Position numbers and translations under genes: made by a program
Shown here: positions 25,866-33,852 of the stretch, piece by piece
How positions within the stretch are numbered: position 1 is the first letter of the stretch
How the letters are laid out: every line of letters begins with the position of its first letter
Assembly (NCBI GenBank): GCA_045106855.1
Contig: JBGCFI010000046.1
Location: forward strand, 1 to 64,000
DNA length: 64,000 bases
From: Granulosicoccus sp045106855
Lineage (GTDB): Bacteria > Pseudomonadota > Gammaproteobacteria > Granulosicoccales > Granulosicoccaceae
Reading direction: 5' to 3'
The notes under the pieces: generated by a model
Seen by the model: only the letters and a program-made list of their open reading frames with translations
Databases searched by the model: none
Told to the model about the DNA's origin: nothing

Positions 25866-26902
25866 GGCGACTCTACACGATTGCGAGAAAACAAAGCCGC
25901 ACGAACGAAAAAAACCTGGTGTAAGGCGGCCCACAACAGGCTTAATACAAGAGCAGCCCCAAGTGGCCAGGCAAACAACTCATCCAATGGCCGAAATTCC
26001 TGCTCATCCTGTTCCGTAGGTTCCAGGCGATCTATTTCTTGATAAATATTGGCGAGTTCCTGCTGATTACGAGCACGGAAATACTGCCCCCCTGTGACTT
26101 CACTGATTGCTTTTAATGTGGACTCATCAAGCTCGCTTCTTTGCGTACCGAACTGAATACCAAACCCGTTTCGACTTTGCTCCGAACCCACCCCTATGGA
26201 ATGAATCCGGATTCCACTGCGGGCTGCCATCTCCGCCGCTTCCAACGGGTCTACCACACCTGCAGAATTAGCTCCATCGGTAAGCAGAATCAGGACTCGC
26301 GAGGCATCCGGCCGATCGCGCAAACGTTTGACACCAAGTCCTATGGCATCACCTATGGCAGTGGATCTCCCCGCAAGCCCGACGCTGGCTTCGGAAAGGA
26401 AATGCTGTACCGTCTCATGATCATAGGTGAGCGGTGTCTGCACATAGGCCTGCGATCCGAACATGATAAGGCCGATACGATCACCAGTACGACGGGCTAC
26501 GAAATCCTGCGCAACCTGCTTGACCACTGCCATCCGTGTCGCGCGCGTGTTCCCTGCATATAAATCAGTTTCGCGCATACTGCCTGAAATATCGATGCAC
26601 ATAAGTAGATCCCTGCCAGAGACAGGCACTCCTACAGGATCGGCAAAAGTCTGCGGTCTGGCTGCCGCAGTAACAATGGCCAGCCATGCCAGGCCTAACA
26701 CCAGTATTTTCAGCCAACGACCAAGCGAGCCACGCACCGCATCGGAAGTGTATTCACGATAGGGTGATATATCCGGGATACGTAAAGAAGGCGCATGCGG
26801 TTTGCGGACTGCAGGCGCAAAAAAATAGACTAGCAATGGCAACGGTAGCGCCAGAAAGGCTAACGGGTACAACCAATTGATGGTGTCAGGCAAAGTCACC
26901 AT
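25862..26902 (-). CDS. batA: BatA-like von Willebrand factor A membrane protein
   Basis: A 346-residue membrane protein: helices at about 10-29 and 62-81, then a VWA domain with the intact MIDAS motif DISGSM starting at Asp104, RTGDRIGLIMFG, TAIGDAIGLG and LLTDGANSAG, and a last helix at about 312-330. The layout is the same as BatB but the MIDAS is more canonical. Start ATG at 26902, overlapping the DUF4381 stop by 7 nt; the stop overlaps batB. In several bacteria BatA-type proteins work with MoxR AAA+ ATPases; the client here is unknown. Confidence 0.9.
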   Translation of the reverse strand: MVTLPDTINWLYPLAFLALPLPLLVYFFAPAVRKPHAPSLRIPDISPYREYTSDAVRGSLGRWLKILVLGLAWLAIVTAAARPQTFADPVGVPVSGRDLLMCIDISGSMRETDLYAGNTRATRMAVVKQVAQDFVARRTGDRIGLIMFGSQAYVQTPLTYDHETVQHFLSEASVGLAGRSTAIGDAIGLGVKRLRDRPDASRVLILLTDGANSAGVVDPLEAAEMAARSGIRIHSIGVGSEQSRNGFGIQFGTQRSELDESTLKAISEVTGGQYFRARNQQELANIYQEIDRLEPTEQDEQEFRPLDELFAWPLGAALVLSLLWAALHQVFFVRAALFSRNRVESP

Positions 26903-27396
26903 GACTGTGTGCGAATGGGCTGCCTGCCCGCAGCATCAATCAGCTCTGCAACAACATCCATGAGCGCATGCAGATCATCATGACTTAGTTGTACTTGTTG
27001 CTGATACGGCCCCTGCTCCAGCAATTGACCATATCCCGATTTGAACAGAGGCTTGCCGCAGATTTCATCCAGTTTATCAAGCCACGCCTCGCCTTGCAGA
27101 CTGGCAACTTCTTCTCGCGGACGAGCAGCCAACATCACACGCCTGACCAGCCTGGATAGACTGGCAAGTGATTGTGGTACCGACGTGTTAGCCGACTCTT
27201 TGCGTAAGCCTATCAAAGCCGCCCGGGCTTCCCGCTGCCAACCACGTTGCCGATAGCGATTCAACAGGATTCTCAGCAGCCAGGCTGTCAGAAGGCTGAC
27301 GAGCAGAAGCACCCACCAACCGGCGGCTGGCATCAGGCCAACTTCGGGTGCATGAATATCACGTAACTGAGATAACAGTGCTTCGGTATCGTTCAC
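26896..27396 (-). CDS. DUF4381 membrane protein
   Basis: A 166-residue protein with one transmembrane helix (about 24-46, WWVLLLVSLLTAWLLRILL) preceded by LRDIHAPEVGLMPAAGWW, the recognised opening of DUF4381. The rest is a soluble helical part. DUF4381 genes are found between DUF58 and BatA in proteobacterial MoxR operons, exactly as here. Start is GTG at 27396, overlapping the DUF58 stop by 4 nt (GTGA). Its function is not known; a link between the DUF58 protein and the VWA proteins at the inner membrane is a reasonable guess. Confidence 0.85.
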   Translation of the reverse strand: MNDTEALLSQLRDIHAPEVGLMPAAGWWVLLLVSLLTAWLLRILLNRYRQRGWQREARAALIGLRKESANTSVPQSLASLSRLVRRVMLAARPREEVASLQGEAWLDKLDEICGKPLFKSGYGQLLEQGPYQQQVQLSHDDLHALMDVVAELIDAAGRQPIRTQSW

Positions 27397-28367
27397 ACCG
27401 GCTCCGGCTCAACTAGATGATGTCCCTGAGGCGTTAATATTCTCGTCGCCACATCCAGTATGTCTTCAGCTGTAGACACACAATGATAGGTATGACGTTG
27501 TTGAACAAAAAGATTTTTAAGCGATTGCTGCCTATCGTTAAAATCTTGTGCATAGCGCTCCCTATCCGAACGCGAACCCACGGAAAGCACCCATCGTTTT
27601 GCCTTTTCGGATGAATTTGATCGCATCGGATAGTTGCCGGGCATAGGCAAACGATAATCCAGCGGGTCACACAAGTGTACAGCCACCATATCCATTGCAT
27701 TGAGTGCGCTACCGAGTGTCTTGCGGGCATTTTCATCGAATCCATGAAAATCACTGAGCAGCACAACAGTGCTGCCACTATGCACGCTATGGCGCAGGCG
27801 TCGAAGCGTCTTTATGAACTGCTCACCGTGAGTATAAGGAACACTCTGCTGCGCATGATGAATAGCGCGAAAGAGCGCCATAAGACCACGGCGGCCGGAT
27901 TGTGGCCGGATTTCGCTATGCCAATCGTCACTGAACACAAATCCACCCACACGATCATGGGCACTCACCGCACACCAACCTAACAACGCTGCCAGCCTTG
28001 CCGCCAACATCGATTTATACATACCGCGGGTACCAAAGCGCATATTGGCGCGAAAATCGACCAGCAAAAGAACCGGCCTCTCTCGTTCTTCAACAAACAG
28101 CTTGGTATGTGCTTTACCGGTTCGCGCCGTGACTTTCCAGTCAATCATGCGAACATCATCTCCCGCCTGATATTCGCGCACTTCTGCAAAATCAAGCCCG
28201 CGCCCCAGACGTCGGGACACCGACCCGCCACTTTGTGGCGCTGCACTCTTTCGAGTAACCTGTCTCTGCAGAGCCACTGCTGCCACACGCAATTTCAGCA
28301 GTTCCTCCAGGGAGGTACTTGCTGGCGATGAAAATTGTATCTGGCGCTGGTCTGAAGGTTTTTTCAT
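27393..28367 (-). CDS. DUF58 domain protein
   Basis: A 324-residue protein with no membrane segment. The DUF58 core is clear: GRGLDFAEVREYQAGDDVRMIDWKV plus TARTGKAHTKLFVEERERP, followed by a VWA-like fold whose first strand is VLLLVDFRANM (a degenerate metal site) and VVLLSDFHGF. Members of this family accompany MoxR ATPases and VWA proteins and probably act in the same complex. Start ATG at 28367; 69 nt separate it from moxR, the widest gap within the operon core. Confidence 0.88.
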   Translation of the reverse strand: MKKPSDQRQIQFSSPASTSLEELLKLRVAAVALQRQVTRKSAAPQSGGSVSRRLGRGLDFAEVREYQAGDDVRMIDWKVTARTGKAHTKLFVEERERPVLLLVDFRANMRFGTRGMYKSMLAARLAALLGWCAVSAHDRVGGFVFSDDWHSEIRPQSGRRGLMALFRAIHHAQQSVPYTHGEQFIKTLRRLRHSVHSGSTVVLLSDFHGFDENARKTLGSALNAMDMVAVHLCDPLDYRLPMPGNYPMRSNSSEKAKRWVLSVGSRSDRERYAQDFNDRQQSLKNLFVQQRHTYHCVSTAEDILDVATRILTPQGHHLVEPEPV

Positions 28368-28436
28368 GTCGAGCGGCTGGACGCGTGCGTGAATCTTCAG
28401 GTAGTGACAAGTATGCGGAACATTATCAGGGTCTGG

Positions 28437-29429
28437 CTAAGGTACAGCGATAAGCCGCAGCATGCGATCCAGAACATCATCAGCACTCACGCCATCAGCT
28501 TCAGCTTCGAATGACAGCAGGATTCGATGACGCAAAACATCATGAAAGACAGCCTGTACATCGCCTGGTGATACATAATCACGCCCCTCGAGCCAGGCAT
28601 AGGCCCTTGCACAGGAATCGAGGCACAGAGTACCGCGAGGACTTGCACCATACTGTATCCAGCGCGCCAGCTCCTCATCGTGTCGCGCAGGATTACGTGT
28701 CGCTGTTATTAGCCGGACAATGTAGTCTTCTATGTCATCGGCCATGAAGACTTCCAGCACTTCTCGTCGCGCAGCAAACAGATCCGTCAGCGCAAATCGC
28801 GCAGCGGCGGGTGCAGGCTTCGATATATCAACTTTTGCATCCGGTGTGACTTTACTTAACGCTTCAGAACGCACTAGACGCAGAATGTCAGCCTCGTGGC
28901 GCGAGTCGGGATAATCCACCAGAACCTGCATCAGAAAACGATCCAGCTGGGCTTCCGGCAAAGGGTAAGTACCTTCCTGCTCAATCGGGTTCTGTGTTGC
29001 CATGACCATGAATGGTGTTGGTAAAACGTAGGTTTGGTGACCCACAGAAATCTGCTGCTCGGCCATTGCCTCGAGCAGAGCCGATTGCACCTTTGCCGGA
29101 GCACGATTGACTTCATCGGCGAGTATAAGGTTATTGAACAACGGCCCCTGCTGGAAAACAAAACTGCCATCTGCCGGACGGTAAACCTCAGTACCGGTAA
29201 GGTCGGCCGGCAGAAGATCCGGTGTAAATTGCACACGTTGAAATTCGGCTTCGATACAATCAGCCAGTGCTTTTATGGCCCGTGTTTTTGCAAGACCTGG
29301 AGCGCCCTCTACCAGCAGATGACCATCAACCAGTAGTGCTATCAGCAGTCTGTTGACCAGTTTTGGCTGACCAATAACCGATGCGTCGATATGCGTACTA
29401 AGTTTTTTTACAGCCGTTAAAGCACTCAA
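28437..29429 (-). CDS. MoxR-family AAA+ ATPase
   Basis: A 330-residue AAA+ protein of the MoxR family. Walker A is GAPGLAKTRA (about 43-52), Walker B is LADEVNRAP, sensor 1 lies in MVMATQNPIEQEGTYPLPEAQLDRF with the arginine finger region after it, and a C-terminal lid domain follows. MoxR ATPases act as chaperones, often for metal-cofactor insertion or complex assembly, together with VWA partners. Start is TTG at 29429, overlapping the stop of the lipoprotein gene (TTGA), with AGAGGGG a few nt upstream. So the ATPase is translationally coupled to an exported lipoprotein, which is unusual. Confidence 0.93.
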   Translation of the reverse strand: MSALTAVKKLSTHIDASVIGQPKLVNRLLIALLVDGHLLVEGAPGLAKTRAIKALADCIEAEFQRVQFTPDLLPADLTGTEVYRPADGSFVFQQGPLFNNLILADEVNRAPAKVQSALLEAMAEQQISVGHQTYVLPTPFMVMATQNPIEQEGTYPLPEAQLDRFLMQVLVDYPDSRHEADILRLVRSEALSKVTPDAKVDISKPAPAAARFALTDLFAARREVLEVFMADDIEDYIVRLITATRNPARHDEELARWIQYGASPRGTLCLDSCARAYAWLEGRDYVSPGDVQAVFHDVLRHRILLSFEAEADGVSADDVLDRMLRLIAVP

Positions 29430-30754
29430 GGCCCCTCTATCCTCACTATTATTGAACCTTCAGCATCACCGTCATCATCCGAAACCTTAGCGGTAATACG
29501 TACAGAAGCGCCCTGAACCAGCGGACGTATAAAACCCGTGAGAATTGCGTTCCGATCGATATCCAGGTTTGTGTTGCCGATTTTTTCTACCGTATACTCG
29601 ACTTCGCTGTCCTCAAACGCTTCACTCAAGTTAAATTCGCTGCCTCGAGATACTTTAAGCTGCTGAGTCTGGCTTAACCCGAGAGTCAACGTGTCAGAGC
29701 CACTGGCAATATTGAATGACAGCACGTCTGCTTCATCGTCAGCCTCATTCACGGTGACGATCACGGTATCCTCCCTGTCGTCAGAACCGCATCTGGCCAG
29801 TAATGTTGCCGTACCCGCGGACAAGCCGGTCAGGCGTCCAGGATTTGCACTCGTGTTGTCTACACTGGCGATAGCCGTGCCAGTACTCACTTCCCAGTCC
29901 ACATTTGCCGTGATATTTTCAGTTCGCGTATTTTCCGCTGTACCGGGCGCGGCCGGTGCAGCAGGTACACCATCACCATCCGCCTCATTATTACCGGTAT
30001 AGGTACCAGTCGCCGTAAAATCAAGGGTGTCATTTTCATCGACTGCTGCAGGGTTAGGTGAGATAGTCAGGGATTGAAGCGTATCCTGCACGGTTATCTG
30101 CAGGGATAAAGGTCCCACCTCACCCGCATTAGCTGTGAGAGTTATAGCACCAGGAGTTGTAGCGTTTATCGATGTGCTTGTTGGCAAGGTGTCCGTCAGG
30201 TTGGCAGATGCTCCTTCGTTCAATTCGTATTGCACATCGGCAAGAGTACGCTGTGAACCATCACTAAACAGCCCAACGGTAAAATACGCTCCGGGCAAAC
30301 ACCGCTCAAGAGTCTCACTGCCGTCTATCAACTGAATAGACTGCAGCGTGGCATCGCTCACAGTCACTGAAAACGCACTGGACTCAACTCCACCGATCGA
30401 AACCGATGCCTCAGCACTGCCTTGAACGGACCCGACCCCTGTCAGCAATCCGTTCTCATTGACCGTGAAAACCGACGAATTACTCGACCGCCAGGTACGA
30501 TCAGAAGGACTCAATGTAACGCTGGTACCCGTGCTTGTGGTTCCAGTCAGACTCAGTTGAATGGACTGGCCAGAATTGATAAACACGTCTGTCTGTGAAT
30601 TAGCCGGGGGGACAACCTGAATACCGGTAAGCCCCAATGTCTGAACCTCTACTGATTCCTGAAACGGTCTGGACTCGCCCTCGCAAGCTGACAGGAAAGA
30701 GGCGCAGACCACTAGAACACAGCCAAAGAAACGTTTAGTTGTCACGGCTTTCAT
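29426..30754 (-). CDS. Lipoprotein with bacterial Ig-like (BIG2-type) repeats
   Basis: A 442-residue protein with a lipoprotein signal (CASFLSAC, lipidated Cys24; the +2 residue is Glu, not Asp). Three to four beta-rich repeats follow, of the Ig-like type 2 pattern: VNENGLLTGVGSVQGSAEASV, PGRLTGLSAGTATLLARC, and opening strands LQSIQLIDG and LQSLTISPNPA. A 20-residue Ala/Pro/Gly/Asp linker (EADGDGVPAAPAAPGTA) interrupts one repeat. Likely anchored to the outer membrane, facing the periplasm or the surface. Its ATG overlaps the stop of the outer-membrane-like gene upstream (ATGA), and its stop overlaps the moxR start (TTGA), so it is an integral part of this operon. Confidence 0.85.
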   Translation of the reverse strand: MKAVTTKRFFGCVLVVCASFLSACEGESRPFQESVEVQTLGLTGIQVVPPANSQTDVFINSGQSIQLSLTGTTSTGTSVTLSPSDRTWRSSNSSVFTVNENGLLTGVGSVQGSAEASVSIGGVESSAFSVTVSDATLQSIQLIDGSETLERCLPGAYFTVGLFSDGSQRTLADVQYELNEGASANLTDTLPTSTSINATTPGAITLTANAGEVGPLSLQITVQDTLQSLTISPNPAAVDENDTLDFTATGTYTGNNEADGDGVPAAPAAPGTAENTRTENITANVDWEVSTGTAIASVDNTSANPGRLTGLSAGTATLLARCGSDDREDTVIVTVNEADDEADVLSFNIASGSDTLTLGLSQTQQLKVSRGSEFNLSEAFEDSEVEYTVEKIGNTNLDIDRNAILTGFIRPLVQGASVRITAKVSDDDGDAEGSIIVRIEGP

Positions 30755-31284
30755 GGGGCATTCACTCTTAAACCAATCACAATGGCATCGACCCGCAAGG
30801 GTTCATCGGCATTGTAATGGCGGTATTCGGTGGTAAACAGCAAACCCGGTAACCGTTTAAAGCGCTGCATGAGACCCACACTTACTCGCATACCAGTAAA
30901 TTCTTCGTTTACCGTTTTCGCGTCAACGGCATTTGCACCTTTTGCCTCTTGGTTAAGCGTGTAATCGACAGCTCCCAGAACGATATAACCTCGCACTCCC
31001 TTGATCGGCGGTGACTGCAAGCGTAGACCCACTCCATAGGCTTCCTCAATATCCATCTCAAAGCCATCATCCTCGTCGGCGGAAATACCTGAATCTGCGA
31101 AAACCTCAATGCCAATGTTTGGAGCGACATAGGCGCCCAGAGTGACAGATCCAAAAACCGGATAAAAATCAAGATCGGAGTGACGGACGCCACCCGCGCC
31201 AAGCTGAAGCTCGGCATAAACCGGCCCGTCAGCCACAGCAAAGGAAGACGTTACCAACAGCATAGTTGCAATCAGCCAGCGCAA
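30751..31284 (-). CDS. Small outer-membrane beta-barrel-like protein
   Basis: A 177-residue protein with a signal peptide (MRWLIATMLLVTSSFAVA, cleaved before DG). Alternating hydrophobic/polar strands follow, separated by short turns (ELQLGAGGVRHSDLDFYPVFG, GLRLQSPP, GYIVLGAVDYTL, GLLFTTEYRHYN), as in eight-stranded barrels of the OmpW/YfaZ size. I do not recognise the exact family. Start TTG at 31284 with AGGTG 5 nt upstream; it is needed to complete the signal peptide. It is the first gene of the MoxR/Bat operon and overlaps the lipoprotein gene by 4 nt. Confidence 0.75.
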   Translation of the reverse strand: MRWLIATMLLVTSSFAVADGPVYAELQLGAGGVRHSDLDFYPVFGSVTLGAYVAPNIGIEVFADSGISADEDDGFEMDIEEAYGVGLRLQSPPIKGVRGYIVLGAVDYTLNQEAKGANAVDAKTVNEEFTGMRVSVGLMQRFKRLPGLLFTTEYRHYNADEPLRVDAIVIGLRVNAP

Positions 31285-31470
31285 GAATCACCTCATGGTT
31301 GTGAAGACCAAACTGGTATTTACCATTCCGCAACCTCTATCCTTACGGAACATTTAACCAATCCGTCCTTGTGAAATCAGGTAAAAAGAGCCGAACCTTA
31401 TCGGCAGTTACAGCCACCTGAGTTCCGAAGGCGCATGGTATCAAACTTGGGCTTTGTCTCGTGCCATACT

Positions 31471-32313
31471 TCATGGACAGGCGATGGCAGCATACACGGG
31501 AGTTAGCGCATCTTCCTGAACGAGTATCACGCAACCTCTATCTTCTGCAGGTTTTTGCACACTGAATCTCATGTCGGAGACGGCAGACACCTCACCCAAC
31601 CTCGTTAGTGAGGTCACTATCCGGTGATTTTCAAGGTTCATATTACGGTTTTCCCCACCCGAAACAAATGTGACAGCCTTGTCAATGTAGTGCGCCACTG
31701 TGATGTCAGTACCCGCCAGTTCAGCTCGTTTCCCGGCCGACCCTGTGACTTCGACAGTCAACGTATCCGGTGTGGATCCAGCCCCTATCATTACTTGAAG
31801 AGCCTGTTCCACGGGCGATGATAACGCCTTGGTTATATGCCGCCGATTGCTCCCGACAACTGCATAGCGGCCATTGACTATAGCCTGTGGGGTATACATA
31901 CCCGGGCGACCAGCCAATGATGCTGCATTATATTGGCGCTGACGCTTCGAATAGGATGCGCTGGAGAACGGATCTACAAAATTACCGTCTTTGCCGTGTA
32001 CCAGATTGTTCCAGTAATCGACATGAAATTCCAACGCCAGGAGATTTTCATCCTCTGCCAGTAAATCGCCGAGTAGATCCTCCGCCGGAGGGCAGGAAGA
32101 ACAACCGTGAGACGTATACAGTTCGATCAGCTTCAATTGACTGGACGGCTTGCTATCGGACAAAACGTCTCCGGCAGGCAAAAGCACCAGAAAAAACATC
32201 AGCGCACAGACTGGCATTACGCCAACAGAGCCCATAAACCCGAAATTACGCCAGTCTCGATAACCCCCGTTGACTGGGCGAAGGCTAGTGGTCAGGAACG
32301 TGACAATATTCAT
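31471..32313 (-). CDS. DUF1223 thioredoxin-fold protein
   Basis: A 280-residue protein with a single hydrophobic segment (about 27-48) that acts as signal or anchor. The DUF1223 core begins with LIELYTSHGCSSCPPAEDLL, holding a CxxC pair at Cys71/Cys74 as in thioredoxin-like proteins, then LEFHVDYWN and GMYTPQAIVNG, all typical. A redox role in the cell envelope is likely but unproven for the family. Start ATG at 32313; it follows the photolyase gene by 68 nt on the same strand. Confidence 0.85.
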   Translation of the reverse strand: MNIVTFLTTSLRPVNGGYRDWRNFGFMGSVGVMPVCALMFFLVLLPAGDVLSDSKPSSQLKLIELYTSHGCSSCPPAEDLLGDLLAEDENLLALEFHVDYWNNLVHGKDGNFVDPFSSASYSKRQRQYNAASLAGRPGMYTPQAIVNGRYAVVGSNRRHITKALSSPVEQALQVMIGAGSTPDTLTVEVTGSAGKRAELAGTDITVAHYIDKAVTFVSGGENRNMNLENHRIVTSLTRLGEVSAVSDMRFSVQKPAEDRGCVILVQEDALTPVYAAIACP

Positions 32314-32381
32314 GGCAACCTTTAAGAATGATGAACACCGATCGTATTCGGAAGTGCTATCAACATCAGTAACTTTGACAG

Positions 32382-33824
32382 CTATTTGGTTCCCTTGATT
32401 TTTGCAAAAGCTGCCAGCGCGCGCAGCCTGGTTTCTTTCAGATCCACCAAGGGATCAGGATAATCAAGAGCTGAGCGCTCAATTGCAGATAATTCCCACG
32501 GTTTGTGGACGAATTTATCGGGAACATTAACTAATTCAGGCACCCACAGCCGAACATAGTGGCCCTCTCGATCAAATTTCTCTCCTTGCAACACGGGGTT
32601 GAACACTCTGAAAAAAGGCGCCGCATCAGCCCCACTGCCCGCTGTCCATTGCCACCCCATCGCGTTACTGGCCAGATCAGCATCCACCAGCGTATTTCTG
32701 AACCATCGCTCACCAGATTGCCAGGGAATCAACAGGTTCTTGATCAGGTAGGACGCAACAATCATGCGAACGCGGTTGTGCATCCAGCCGGTGGCGTAAA
32801 GTTCACGCATACCGGCATCCACGATAGGCACACCTGTTTTACCTAGCTGCCATCGGCGTAGATGATCATCGGTATCGCTGGCCCATTCAAATTGGGAAAA
32901 CCGACTGTCCAGCGGATCGGTGATGGTGTGTGGATAATGAAAAATCAGGCAGTAGGCGAACTCACGCCAGACAATTTCCTTGGCAAAGGTTTCCTCTCCA
33001 TCTGATAGCTCTGCTACGCGCCTGCCTTTCAGAAGGGTCCTGAGAATGGTTCGCGGACTTATCTCACCAAAATGCAAATGTGGTGACAATCCCGATGTAC
33101 CCTGCTGTGCCGGAAGGTTTCGACCCTCGTTGTAATCATGCACTGTCTTCTTGAGAAACGCAGAAAGCGATTTACGTGCAGCGGCCTCGCCAACATTCCA
33201 ATAGGACATCATATCCTCATGCCAGGGCTTGTCAGGTAAAAGCCCCATCTCATCAAGATGCACTGAACCGGAAATAAGCTCGCCGCTATGAATTTCCGAA
33301 GCGGGAATTCTGCGTGGCGCTTTCACCACGTTAACAAGTTCAGGATGATTCTCAAGCTGTGCGGCACCAGCCCGCCAGAACGGGGTATATACACGATACG
33401 GCGAACCGTCACCCTTGAGATTATCCCACGGCTCGAACACAAGCAATCCATTGAAGGTGGCAGGTTCATAATCCTTAAGCGCTGACTTTATATCCTTGTC
33501 TCTGGCGATAGTCGCCGGATCGTAACAACGGTTCCAATAGATCCTGCTTGCGCCCGTTTCCTGAATGAGCCGTTGCAGGACGCCGAGGCTTTCGCCCTGC
33601 ATTAAAACCAGTTGATTTCCTTTCTTTTGCAAACTGGCATCCAATGCTTCCAGGCTGTGGTGTAACCACACACGACTGGCTTCACCAAGCTGGCTCAGGC
33701 TCTGCTCCAGCGGATCGTCAATGAATACACAAATAAGCGAAGTACAGTCTTTACAGGCCCTGGCCAGCGCCAGGTTATCTTCAAGACGAAGATCTTGTCG
33801 GAACCAGACGATACCAATGGTCAC
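32382..33824 (-). CDS. phrB: Deoxyribodipyrimidine photolyase (class I CPD photolyase)
   Basis: A 480-residue photolyase/cryptochrome-family protein, close to E. coli PhrB (472). The N-terminal antenna domain starts IGIVWFRQDLRLEDN. The C-terminal FAD domain contains WREFAYCLIFHYP, GKTGVPIVDAGMREL, GWMHNRVRM and LLIPWQSGERWF, then DLASNAMGWQWTAGSGAD and FRVFNP, including the tryptophans of the electron-transfer path. It repairs UV-induced cyclobutane pyrimidine dimers with blue light. Start is GTG at 33824 with GGAG about 12 nt upstream; the gap to the preceding ackA-pduL gene is 28 nt. The antenna chromophore cannot be read with certainty. Confidence 0.93.
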   Translation of the reverse strand: MTIGIVWFRQDLRLEDNLALARACKDCTSLICVFIDDPLEQSLSQLGEASRVWLHHSLEALDASLQKKGNQLVLMQGESLGVLQRLIQETGASRIYWNRCYDPATIARDKDIKSALKDYEPATFNGLLVFEPWDNLKGDGSPYRVYTPFWRAGAAQLENHPELVNVVKAPRRIPASEIHSGELISGSVHLDEMGLLPDKPWHEDMMSYWNVGEAAARKSLSAFLKKTVHDYNEGRNLPAQQGTSGLSPHLHFGEISPRTILRTLLKGRRVAELSDGEETFAKEIVWREFAYCLIFHYPHTITDPLDSRFSQFEWASDTDDHLRRWQLGKTGVPIVDAGMRELYATGWMHNRVRMIVASYLIKNLLIPWQSGERWFRNTLVDADLASNAMGWQWTAGSGADAAPFFRVFNPVLQGEKFDREGHYVRLWVPELVNVPDKFVHKPWELSAIERSALDYPDPLVDLKETRLRALAAFAKIKGTK

Positions 33825-33852
33825 TATGCGCTTACTCCAACAAGGTCTGCTG

